A stretch of DNA of 64,000 bases. Origin: Bacteroidota bacterium. Its GTDB lineage: Bacteria > Bacteroidota > Bacteroidia > AKYH767-A > 2013-40CM-41-45. The stretch covers positions 186,001 through 250,000 of the forward strand of contig JADKIH010000003.1 of assembly GCA_016721305.1 (NCBI GenBank), written 5' to 3'. The translations under genes and the position numbers were made by a program. How positions within the stretch are numbered: the first letter of the stretch is position 1; every line of letters starts with the position of its first letter. The notes below the pieces were generated by a model. That model was given only the letters and a program-made list of their open reading frames with translations. It was not told the DNA's origin and made no database searches. Of this stretch, positions 38,841-46,355 are shown one piece after another.

Positions 38841-39208
38841 GAGTAACTGAGACGAAACATTCTCTTTGCCAATAAAAGTAAGACTCGGCTGTCTCACAGA
38901 AACTGACAGGAATCATAATGAAACAATCAATTCCAATTTATACCATTCCTAAATGAAAATACGAATTGAGAATGGTATATCTGCCTTGGCGGATTTTGGT
39001 GCCATTATTTCGTAAACTGATGTAAGATTAGTATAGCCTTTTTTGTACCGGCCAACGATAACCGATATTGCTTCCAAAACGACCACTTTCCTTTTCAAAG
39101 CGGCCTGATTCAAATTGCTCTTTGAATTTTGCAAAGCCGTAACAGACTTTTGACAGCTCCAGCCCACAATCCGTCTGCGAAAGATTCGGATTCACCAATA
39201 GTGCTTAT
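38841..39208. other. Divergent intergenic region with a 10-bp inverted repeat
   Basis: The stretch of about 370 bases contains TATACCATTC (38939-38948) and GAATGGTATA (38970-38979), a perfect 10-bp inverted repeat with a 21-nt loop. A leftward frame (about 39200 to 38950) with FEKESGRFGSNIGYRWPVQK and YTNLTSVYEIMAP reads like a fragment of a protein across one indel, but has no start and no family I know. I do not call it a gene. Confidence 0.4.
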
Positions 39209-39783
39209 ATGAACAGTCTTGCGAAAAGCAAAGAAGAAGTTGAGGAGATTTATTTATTTCGTCGTCGCATTTATGCCGAACAAGAAGGAATAAACTATTT
39301 CGGAACGGTATTCTCAGTGGATGAAAATTCGGTGCGTTTTGATCAGTCGACGCTTTATTTTCAGTTCAAGGAAAGCGGCAAATTGATTGCAACAGCAGAA
39401 GCCGATCTAAAAAACAATATGAGTGATGAATTAACGCGTTTGGGAATTCATCCCGGTGATCAGAAAAAATATCGTTTCCAGGTTATTCGACATTTTGTTT
39501 GCGATAAAACATATTTTACTACAGAAAAACGCATTTCATTTCTAGAATATATTTTTGAAACGCTTTTATATGCAGGAATTGATTACACCTTAATTGAAGC
39601 AGAGGAAGAAATAGTAGAATTCTACAAATCTCTTGGACTAAAAATTCTTTGGAGTATCGCGGGAGAGTGATCAAAGAGAGTATTGATGTTTTGGTTCACA
39701 AAGACTTGTCACATTTTCAAAAGATCAAATCACCATTCACGAAAATTCTATTGGATTATTTGAACAGGCCTGAGAGTGAATAG
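39209..39783 (+). CDS. GNAT-like acyltransferase (autoinducer-synthase/FeeM-like), one frameshift
   Basis: The N-terminus EEIYLFRRRIYAEQEGINYFG and the middle ESGKLIATAEADLKNN...YRFQVIRHFVCDK resemble N-acyl amino acid synthase or acyl-homoserine-lactone-synthase-like GNAT proteins. YKSLGLKILWS is the usual late GNAT helix-strand. One missing base near 39661 truncates the frame. The corrected continuation GRVIKESIDVLVHKDLSHFQKIKSPFTK ends at 39783, giving about 191 aa. I infer it uses an acyl-thioester donor in the cytoplasm. The substrate is unknown. Confidence 0.6.
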
Positions 39784-40075
39784 TTCTTGGGGAGAAAAAA
39801 GCATCACAGGAGCTGATCAGGGTGGTATTGTTCCATATTTGGAAACTGTATCCTCTGATTGGGTCTTTTAAAATTGCCTTTGAATACATAGATTCTTCTT
39901 CTATATTTAACCGGTCATAATGCTTCCGCGAATTTAGAGGAACGCTACGATTGCAGACACGCACACAATTTTATCGCCCGACTTGCTATTTCTCGACCAA
40001 AAGCGAGAGAAGAATGATGTTCTTTTTATTGCCATGAAATCATCGAATTAGAAACAAATCAAATTCTAAATCATT

Positions 40076-41669
40076 GTGTCGTTAAACAAAAACCTTCCCC
40101 CTATTTCCACAGCCTTATCGCTGCTCTGTTCAGAAACAGTAGTATTAACCGCTCCTGTTGTTGCCGGGGCGTTACTTACAAATAATTTATCGTCACTTTG
40201 GTTTCTTTGGTCGGCAGTAATTACCGGCGTGGTCGGTTGGGTCTTTTTTGCTCGTCTGTGGCCTCGCCTACCCCTGCAGGTTGAGAATGAGTTCTTACGA
40301 TTTCGCTATGGTGGTAACGGCTCAAAGCTACTTTTGCATTTCAGATCTGTGCTCATTAGTTTTATTATTGTTCCCTTTTTTATTTCCTGGCTAATATTGT
40401 CGGCGCAGCGAATTCTTCAAGAGCTTTTTGGTTTGGACAGTATTTTTACAACGGGAGTCATTTTAGCAATTCCTTTAATGCTGATTCCGGTCAACAATAT
40501 TTTCGACCGTGTCCGTCAAGATTCATTCTTCTTCCTGATCATCGCATTAGCATTGTTTTCTGCAACCATCATTCTGTTTATCGATTATAATCCCGGAGAA
40601 ACGGTGGCGATGTTAAAGCGAAATGGAATTTCCTCGAAGGCCTTTGAGTTTCCATCAGCAATTGGAAATGATTTGTGGTTTTATCTTTTGGTTTTTTGGT
40701 GGATCGCTTATCTGCCCGACTTACCCGATTTAGACGGACAAAAATTGATGAAGACAACTGAACCGCGCTTTGCTGTTTCGACCGTTGGTTTTTTCAGAAT
40801 AGGATCCTTAATCATTCAGATTCCATTAATTTATCTGGCATTTGTCGCTGCATCTCGTTCGCTTCAGGGAGATAATGGAGAGCAGAGCATTTATCAATTT
40901 TTATCTGCTTCTTCCAATTTCACATTACGGTTTTTATTTGGTGTGGCGTGGTTGCTTGCAATAGGAGTAATTATCATGAATAAAATTCGCTGGGGAGCGG
41001 ATGTTATTTCGGTAATCGTAGGGAAATGGAAAACCCAGATTGATGAAAAAAAGGGAGAACACATATTAGTTGCTCCTTCAATAATGATCTACGTGATTAG
41101 CATTTTACTTTGGACACAAACTTCCACATTCGTGAATCGATCGGCTGCTTGTTGGTATTGGTGTAGGTGTAGCGCCAGTCTACTTCTTGCGTTGGTTTTG
41201 GTGGCGTATTAATTCTTGGGCACAATTATCGGCCATGGTAGCAGCCATAGTCTATGAAATAGGCATTAGGGTTGCACTCATCTATTCTCCCTTAGCAAAT
41301 GAAATACTAAATAAACTGGCAATCACACTGCGCCTTTCTCTACGAAATGCCGAATATTTGATTCTTGGAATATTGGTGACTCTTACGTGGATTATTGTAA
41401 TGCTACTAACGCCACCCGAATCGGAGGAAGTGCTTACCCGATTCGAATCTACAGTGAAGCCTGGTGGACTATGGGGAAAAAACCGTGCAGGTGATTTCAA
41501 ACTACTCCGACGTGTTCCTGCATTTTTGTTTTTGGCACTTGGAGTTGTGTTGATTCAGGCGTTGATGATAGATGGATACACAATAAGTGCGTTCAATCTT
41601 TTCGTTTCCGTATTGTTATCAATAGTATTAATCGCTTTCGGGTCTATTCTTCTTAATCGAGACAAATAA
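40076..41669 (+). CDS. Sodium:solute symporter family protein, possibly N-terminally short, one frameshift
   Basis: The many hydrophobic helices and the FARLWPRLPLQVENEFLRFRYGG and YFLRWFWWRINSWAQLSAMVAA segments match the SSS family of Na+-coupled transporters. An extra base near 41137 splits the frame. The join FVNDRLLVGIGVGVAPVYFLRWFWW is coherent. The start is a GTG at 40076 with a stop just upstream. Relatives usually have one more N-terminal helix with the first Na+-site residues, which I cannot find in any frame. So the gene may be truncated or damaged at its 5' end. The inner-membrane solute is unknown. Confidence 0.75.
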
Positions 41670-41671
41670 AA

Positions 41672-41695
41672 AATGCGGGCCATCAGACCCGCATT
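41672..41695. terminator. Bidirectional terminator between symporter and cytochrome genes
   Basis: An 8-bp stem AATGCGGG / CCCGCATT with an 8-nt loop sits 3 bp after the symporter stop and 26 bp from the convergent cytochrome stop. A-rich DNA on the left and A-rich on the right give partial T-tracts. Confidence 0.7.
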
Positions 41696-41720
41696 GAAAA
41701 ACCACACGTTTTTTTTCAGG

Positions 41721-42381
41721 CTATTTTTTATGGCATGCCAGACAAAGCGCAGAGCCCTGATTGCTCATGCGTAATTCATATCCATATGGGTTACTATGAA
41801 CCAGGTGACAAGAAGTACATTGTACACGACCTAATTCATCTAATAGACTATTTACAGTTTTCGTTCCGGAGTACACATGCGTTTTATCCCACACACCGCC
41901 GGCTTGAATAGAATCGTACACAAAAGAAATCGGATGATCATCTTTCAAGTTCATTCCAAGACGTGCATCACTAGTCATGTGAGCAAATCCGGTTTGAGAT
42001 CCGTAGGCTCCGAGAGCAACAGTGCCATCGTGGCAAGAGAGACAAAGTTTAGACGTACCATTAGGAGCGGTAATACCATAACCTGCTCCGCCCGGACCAT
42101 ATTCAAAGCCGGTATACATTTGGTACGTTTGAGTTGTGAATGCGTGATTCCACAAAGGAGCGGAAGTAACCGTCAGGTCTCCGTTGTGGAGTGTGACAAG
42201 GTTGGCAAATTTGTCCACCTAAAGTCGTCGTTGCATTGTAAGGATTCCATTGAACGATAGAAAAATCATGAACGGAACCGGCGATAGAAGTAGTAATTGC
42301 GCCCGGTCCAAAATAAGTTTGTCCAATACTCAACAGCGGGATCATAAGCATCAGCGCTGCGATAAAAAGTAACTTTTTCAT
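41721..42381 (-). CDS. Secreted tetraheme cytochrome c (doubled CXXCH), one frameshift
   Basis: A signal peptide (MKKLLFIAALMLMIPLLSIG) is followed by four c-heme sites: CQPCH, CLSCH, CTSCH and CLACH. The frame breaks right after the first (near 42186). Adding two bases restores the canonical CHTPHNGDLTVTSAPLW. The mature size of about 200 aa suits a small periplasmic multiheme electron carrier with CXXCHxxH pairs (CHTPH, CHLVH). It is not next to other respiratory genes, so its partner is unknown. Confidence 0.87.
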
Positions 42382-42723
42382 ACTGGTTTAGGGTTAGGAA
42401 CTGTGAATTAATCGGTTAGGACCTTGTTTGGAGTACACATCAGGTTCAATTGTCGAATTTCTGTCAAATCTCCCTTTTGTGGTATGACGGAAATCGTTTT
42501 CCGCCTTGTATTTTCGGAGGAATAAATGTGCGAAAAGGCAGAAAATGGAGTCCCGAACACTAATCTTAGGTACTTACAAAGCAGGAAAAATAGTGATGAA
42601 GAGCCTTCGATCCTTAAAAACAAAAACGGCCACGTGATTCGCGCAGCCGTTTGATCGGGTTGTTGAGGTGGTGGTGGTGAAAGCTGTTCCGGTTGTCATC
42701 GCTCTCTGAGCCGTCGACTTTGA
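42382..42723. other. Intergenic region, no gene seen apart from a terminator hairpin
   Basis: About 340 bases lie between the cytochrome ATG and the end of four-helix-bundle copy 1. The cytochrome promoter must lie here, but no exact TAnnTTTG is seen. A hairpin at 42624-42652 and a short GGTGGTGGTGGTG tract near 42667 are the only structures. Confidence 0.4.
42624..42652 (-). terminator. Terminator-like hairpin after four-helix-bundle copy 1
   Basis: The stem AAACGGC / GCCGTTT, read on the minus strand, is followed by a T-rich run (GTTTTTGTTTTT). It lies about 70 bp past the leftward stop at 42724. Confidence 0.6.
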
Positions 42724-43080
42724 TTATTGTTTCTGTTCAGCAGTATCATGCAAGTTTGAAGTCATTTTAAAAAGCATTTTTGAAACCTCATCTAACGTAG
42801 ATTCGATTTCAGGATACTGCAGTTTTTTAGTCCGAAAAATAATCTCGAGCGCCGCTTTACACTCGAGTGCAGAACCGCGTGCTATTACATAAAAGTTTTT
42901 TCTATCGGCTCGACTGAGCCTACTGCTGCCTTCTGCAATATTTAAAACTATGCTGTTTGAAGCGCGACGGAGTTGGTCTTTGATTGATCGGTCAAGGTCA
43001 TTGTTTGCAAGTACGTTTTCGTCAAGGGCAGAAACGACGTTGAGGGCTTTTTGATAGACGATTAGGTTTTTGAAATCCAT
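42724..43080 (-). CDS. Four-helix-bundle protein (23S rRNA IVS-type), copy 1
   Basis: I start at ATG 43080 (MDFKNLIVYQKALNVVSALDE), matching copy 2 residue for residue at the start. The 118-aa protein is all-helical, with the family landmarks LIVYQKAL, DQLRRASNSIVLNIAEGSSR, DRKNFYVIARGSALECKAALE and SKMLFKMTSNL. Relatives are encoded inside 23S rRNA intervening sequences, and the DGR accessory protein Avd has the same fold. The biochemical role is unknown; basic surfaces suggest nucleic acid binding. A pyrimidine-rich repeat tract (coding strand) and a palindrome lie directly 5' of it, then tRNA-Asn. Confidence 0.92.
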   Translation of the reverse strand: MDFKNLIVYQKALNVVSALDENVLANNDLDRSIKDQLRRASNSIVLNIAEGSSRLSRADRKNFYVIARGSALECKAALEIIFRTKKLQYPEIESTLDEVSKMLFKMTSNLHDTAEQKQ

Positions 43081-43156
43081 TCTGCAAAAATGGAGAAGAA
43101 AAGAAGTAGATACAACCAGTATAAGAAGGAACAAATAATATACTACTTATATGAGG

Positions 43157-43290
43157 AGGGAGAGGGAGAGGAGGGAGAGGACAGGGAGAGGAGCAGGGAG
43201 AGGAACAGGGAGAGGGAGAGGAGCAGTGGGAGGAGCAGAGAAAGGAGCAGTGGGAGGAGCAGAGAAAGGAGCAGGAACAGGCGAAAACAG
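43157..43290. repeat. Purine-rich tandem repeat tract (pyrimidine-rich on the coding strand of copy 1)
   Basis: About 134 bases are almost wholly G and A on the plus strand with a loose GGGAGAGG / AGGAGCAG unit. Two exact 24-bp copies lie at 43219-43242 and 43243-43266 (AGGAGCAGTGGGAGG core). It begins about 75 bp 5' of the ATG of four-helix-bundle copy 1. A plus-strand ORF through it (Arg/Glu/Ser repeats) is a by-product. Confidence 0.9.
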
Positions 43291-43293
43291 AAA

Positions 43294-43332
43294 CAGTGCG
43301 AGTAAACAGGAACTTACTGTTTACTCACACTG
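43294..43332. repeat. Palindrome CAGTGCGAGTAAACAG / CTGTTTACTCACACTG
   Basis: Two 16-nt arms (43294-43309, 43317-43332) pair with one mismatch around a 7-nt loop. The words GTGxGAGTxAACAG recur in the palindrome that ends the array right of four-helix-bundle copy 2 (near 45540). It lies 18 bp from the 3' end of tRNA-Asn. Confidence 0.88.
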
Positions 43333-43350
43333 TTTTCTGGAACTGTAATG

Positions 43351-43424
43351 CTCCCCCTCCTGGGCTCGAACCAGGGACCCTCTGATTAACAGTCAGATGC
43401 TCTAACCAGCTGAGCTAAGGAGGA
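43351..43424 (-). tRNA. tRNA-Asn (anticodon GTT)
   Basis: This 74-nt cloverleaf lies on the minus strand. The acceptor TCCTCCT pairs with AGGGGGA, the D-arm is AGCTCAGCTGGTTAGAGC, the anticodon stem GACTGTTAATC shows GTT, and the T-arm CCTGGTTCGAGCCCAGG is perfect. The discriminator is G and CCA is not encoded. Confidence 0.96.
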
Positions 43425-43877
43425 ATACTGTTTTCCTGGTAGATAATACCGGGAAAACCTTATTTCTCCAGCTTCAAGCCATCCTGTCATTTGACGGGAC
43501 TAAAGCACACAGAAATTAATCGTTTAAAGAGCGTTTAAAGGGACGGCAAAAGTAATGAATCTATTCTAATTTCCAAGGTTTCTGAGAAAAAAGTTGAGCC
43601 CGGAAAGTTGATTTTTAGCTAAAAAACACCATTTCAGGGTGATTTAATTTACGAATGTGGGGCAATTTAGCGACATCGAAACCTGCCGGTGGCGGCACGA
43701 CTTTGTACACAATGAAGATTGACGATTCATTGCAATTGAAAAAAGTAAAAAAGGAGCCTGGAGGAAATTCAGTCAAATAAAATCCCAATCCAACATTGAA
43801 CTTTGACCATTGAACATAAGACATCCGGGTCCGCCAATTCAACATTTCCCTATCTTTATGCTCCAATCTATCGAAAT
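43425..43877. other. Leader region between tRNA-Asn and deoD
   Basis: About 450 bases. No supported gene. Near the right end TATCTTTAT (43851-43859), one base off TAnnTTTG, lies 18 nt before the TTG I prefer as the deoD start. A leftward 89-aa frame (43615-43884) overlaps the deoD start and has no family resemblance. Confidence 0.4.
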
Positions 43878-44579
43878 TTGTCAACTATTCACATCAACGC
43901 TCCCGAGAACGCTTTTGCCGACACCGTACTTTTTCCCGGTGATCCGCTGCGGGCCAAGTTTATTGCAGAAAATTTTTTCGACGATGCAAAAGAAATTTGC
44001 AATGTGCGGAACATGCTCGGATTTACCGGCACTTATAAAGGCAAACGCGTCTCTGTAATGGGAAGCGGAATGGGAATTCCTTCGTGTAGCATTTATGCGA
44101 AAGAACTCATCACCGACTACGGTGTGAAAAACATTATCCGCATCGGAACAGCCGGCGGACTGAAAGGTGTTAAGTTAGGCGATATGGTTATTGCACTTTC
44201 TGCATCGACAGATTCGAATGTGAATCGTATGCGATTGCTTGGCCTCGACTTTGCCCCTGCTGCTGATTTTACACTTGTAAAAAATTCATACGCAGCGGCG
44301 AAGAAAAAAAACTATCCCGCAATTGTTGGGTCTTGTTTTTCGTCGGATCTTTTCTATCATCCAATGGAAGGTTTGCATGATCGTATGGAAAAACTCGGCA
44401 TTCTATGTATTGAAATGGAAGCTGCCGGTCTGTATGGAATATGCAAAGAATACGGAGCAAACCCACTTGCCATTCTTACAATCAGCGATCACATACGCAC
44501 AGGCGAGTCGATGTCGGCGGAAGAACGACAGCTTGGGCTTTCGAAAATGATTGAGGTGGCGTTGGAGGCGGCGGTGTAA
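43878..44579 (+). CDS. deoD: Purine-nucleoside phosphorylase, DeoD type
   Basis: The sequence follows bacterial hexameric DeoD closely: STIHINAPENAFADTVLFPGDPLRAKFIAE, NVRNMLGFTGTYKGKRVSVMGSGMGIPS, IRIGTAGGLKG, CIEMEAAGLYGI and ILTISDHIRTGE (catalytic Asp in SDH). It splits purine (deoxy)nucleosides with phosphate. The start is unclear: no ATG precedes STIHINA in frame. A TTG at 43878 gives 233 aa, close to the usual 235-239. An ATG at 43803 would add 25 unrelated residues. An ATG at 43859 is out of frame, so a nearby indel is possible. Confidence 0.93.
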   Translation: MSTIHINAPENAFADTVLFPGDPLRAKFIAENFFDDAKEICNVRNMLGFTGTYKGKRVSVMGSGMGIPSCSIYAKELITDYGVKNIIRIGTAGGLKGVKLGDMVIALSASTDSNVNRMRLLGLDFAPAADFTLVKNSYAAAKKKNYPAIVGSCFSSDLFYHPMEGLHDRMEKLGILCIEMEAAGLYGICKEYGANPLAILTISDHIRTGESMSAEERQLGLSKMIEVALEAAV

Positions 44580-44583
44580 ATTT

Positions 44584-44792
44584 TTTCCTGCTCACTCCCC
44601 CTGTTACTCAAGCTCACACTAAATTTCCTACTCACTCCCCCTGTTACTCAAGCTCGCACTAAATTTCCTGCTCACTCCCCCTGTTACTCAAGCTCGCACT
44701 AAATTTCCTGCTCACTCCCCCTGTTACTCAAACTCACACTAAGTTATGAGTGTGAGTTTGAGTTGCAGTGTGAGTGAGCTGCCGCGAAAGTG
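44584..44792. repeat. Four 40-bp tandem repeats ending in a long palindrome, 5' of four-helix-bundle copy 2
   Basis: Units starting at 44591, 44631, 44671 and 44711 have an exact 40-bp period (CTCACTCCCCCTGTTACTCA...CTCGCACT, then AAATTTCCTG). The last unit is followed by its own inverted copy. The 15-bp core ACTCAAACTCACACT (44726-44740) pairs perfectly with 44749-44763 around AAGTTATG, and pairing continues imperfectly to about 31 bp per arm. It starts 5 bp after the deoD stop. The remaining 44793-44934 stretch has no feature I can support. Confidence 0.94.
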
Positions 44793-44934
44793 CTTAAACC
44801 ACATATCACTTTGGATTGTTTAACGGTAACTTGATATCACAAAACCACTGCCTTTTACCCAATATAATATCCACAGAACATTATCCATCATTTATAGTTT
44901 GTACTTCCGGGACCTGGTTGACGATCTTTGCAAA

Positions 44935-45285
44935 ATGGATTTTAAGAAATTGATAGTATACCAAAAGGCGCTTGATGTTTATTCGGATATTGATACCAAG
45001 GTTCTGCCAAAAATCGAAATAGACAGAAGCTTAATGGATCAGTTAAAGAGAGCTTCCGTGAGCATTGTACTCAATATCGCCGAAGGTACAAGTCGTTTCA
45101 GTGCTGCTGACCGGAAAAACTTTTACGTTATTTCACGAGGGTCGGCTTTTGAATGTGTTGCCGTGCTAGATATAATTAGTCGTAAAACGAAGAACAGTTT
45201 TCCCGAAATAGAATATGCATTGGATGAAATTTCAAGAATCCTTTTTAAAATGATTTCAAACTTAAACGCCAATATTGTAAAATAA
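44935..45285 (+). CDS. Four-helix-bundle protein (23S rRNA IVS-type), copy 2
   Basis: The 116-aa protein from ATG 44935 is a clear paralogue of copy 1: MDFKKLIVYQKALDVYSDID, DQLKRASVSIVLNIAEGTSR, DRKNFYVISRGSAFEC, DEISRILFKMISNLN. By eye about 60% of positions agree. Like copy 1 it has a repeat tract on its 5' side (44584-44792). It also has a second repeat array on its 3' side (45306-45550), so the gene is enclosed by palindromes. No terminator is seen other than that array. It could be a nucleic-acid-binding protein of a small mobile cassette (inference). Confidence 0.92.
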   Translation: MDFKKLIVYQKALDVYSDIDTKVLPKIEIDRSLMDQLKRASVSIVLNIAEGTSRFSAADRKNFYVISRGSAFECVAVLDIISRKTKNSFPEIEYALDEISRILFKMISNLNANIVK

Positions 45286-45305
45286 TAGTCAAAAGACCTT
45301 GTGCG

Positions 45306-45550
45306 CCTCCGTTCACTCGCACTGAAAAAAGGTAATTACTATTCTCTCGCAAAAGAGCCAAACACTAGAAATCCGGCCCAACAGTAGTTCACTCACACTG
45401 TTACTCAAACTCGCACTCTACGCGCAAATCACTATTCCCTTAAAAATAGCCCAACACAAGACGTTCGGCTAAACAGTAGTTCACTCGCACTGTTACTCAA
45501 ACTCACACTCATAATTTAGTGTGAGTTTGAGTAGCGGTGTGAGTGAACAG
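45306..45550. repeat. TTCACTCxCACTGTTACTCAA repeat array with terminal palindrome, 3' of copy 2
   Basis: The words AACAGTAGTTCACTC and CACTGTTACTCAAACTC occur at about 45390-45420 and 45474-45510, and shortened forms near 45310. The last copy is followed by its inverted copy: the ACTCAAACTCACACT core pairs with AGTGTGAGTTTGAGT around CATAATTT, with imperfect pairing to about 30 bp per arm, ending GTGTGAGTGAACAGT. The loop is close to the reverse complement of the left array's loop (AAGTTATG). It ends 9 bp before the PhnA-like stop. Confidence 0.92.
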
Positions 45551-45558
45551 TAAAAAAA

Positions 45559-46137
45559 CTACGCCTTCCTCACAAACTTCGTTAAAATCACAATCTGCTG
45601 CCCTTCGATCTTTCCTTCAATCTGCGCTGTGTTATCGGCAACAATTTTAATATTCTTTACAACGGTTCCAATCTTCGCGTTGATCTGCGATCCTTTTACA
45701 TCGAGCGATTTGATAAGCGTAACCGAGTCTCCGGTTTGTAAGAGTGCGCCATTGCAATCACGATGCATATCGTCGGCTTCAGCTTCGTGATGGTCGCCCA
45801 TGGCTTTTGCCCATTCGAGTTTTTCATCGTCGAGATAAAGCATGTCAATCGCATCGGCTGCCCATGATTCGTGTTTCAAACGATTGAGCATTCGCCATGC
45901 AACAACTTGCACGGCCGGAATTTCGCTCCACATACTATCACGTAAACACGCCCAATGTTTCGGATCGAGTTCTTCTTTTTTCTCTAATTGTTTCATGCAT
46001 TTCTCGCAAACGTAAACGCATGAGTCGGCTTGCGGACCGTTATCAGGAGGAACTGTGTATACAGCCAGATTATTCGTTGCACCACAAAGCTCACAGGTAT
46101 TATTGCTTCGTTCTACTAATTGCTCTTCGATTGTCAT
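45559..46137 (-). CDS. PhnA/YjdM-like zinc-ribbon protein
   Basis: The 192-aa protein has an N-terminal zinc ribbon with CELC and CEKC cysteine pairs (about residues 15-18 and 44-47). A C-terminal beta domain (GDSVTLIKSLDVKGSQINAKIGTVVKNIKIV...IEGKIEGQQIVILTKFVRK) is the PhnA domain. Family members were named for alkylphosphonate utilisation, but that role is not well supported. It is a single-gene unit, read toward the repeat array. Confidence 0.92.
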   Translation of the reverse strand: MTIEEQLVERSNNTCELCGATNNLAVYTVPPDNGPQADSCVYVCEKCMKQLEKKEELDPKHWACLRDSMWSEIPAVQVVAWRMLNRLKHESWAADAIDMLYLDDEKLEWAKAMGDHHEAEADDMHRDCNGALLQTGDSVTLIKSLDVKGSQINAKIGTVVKNIKIVADNTAQIEGKIEGQQIVILTKFVRKA

Positions 46138-46300
46138 ATTGAATTTTACTTAAGTGAATTTTGTTGGGGGGATTAGAAATTGAAGGTATTGCTATTATAA
46201 ATTTCTTCAATTTCGGGTGCAAGCTACGGAATTTAGGCCGTTTAGAGAAGAACAATCCGTAGGGCCGGGGTAATTTCCCGCTCTTGTGACTGAAAATAAA

Positions 46301-46330
46301 AAGCGGCCATCAATAGTCTGATGGCCGCTT
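46301..46330 (-). terminator. Intrinsic terminator after the giant repeat protein
   Basis: A perfect 12-bp stem (AAGCGGCCATCA with TGATGGCCGCTT) and a 6-nt loop, followed on the minus strand by TTTTTATTTTC, lie 26 bp past the stop at 46356. Confidence 0.9.
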
Positions 46331-46355
46331 GTATTTTTGTTGTCAGTATGCCTCC

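Noticed and set aside
38949..39167. Leftward 72-aa ORF with possible upstream extension
   Set aside because: Only a weakly protein-like stretch across one indel, with no start codon context and no recognisable family.
39737..39964. Leftward 75-aa ORF after the GNAT-like gene
   Set aside because: It overlaps the corrected GNAT end, has no family features and no promoter.
43090..43305. Plus-strand ORF rich in Arg, Glu and Ser across the purine tract
   Set aside because: It is a translation of the GA-rich repeat, overlaps upstream DNA of four-helix-bundle copy 1 and has no non-repeat sequence supporting a protein.
44584..44740. CRISPR array
   Set aside because: The 40-bp units are continuous tandem repeats without unique spacers, and there are no cas genes nearby.
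42724..45285. Diversity-generating retroelement
   Set aside because: The four-helix-bundle proteins resemble the Avd fold, but no reverse transcriptase and no template/variable repeat pair is present.
45559..46137. Phosphonate degradation enzyme
   Set aside because: The PhnA name is historical. There are no other phosphonate genes, so I keep the zinc-ribbon family call only.
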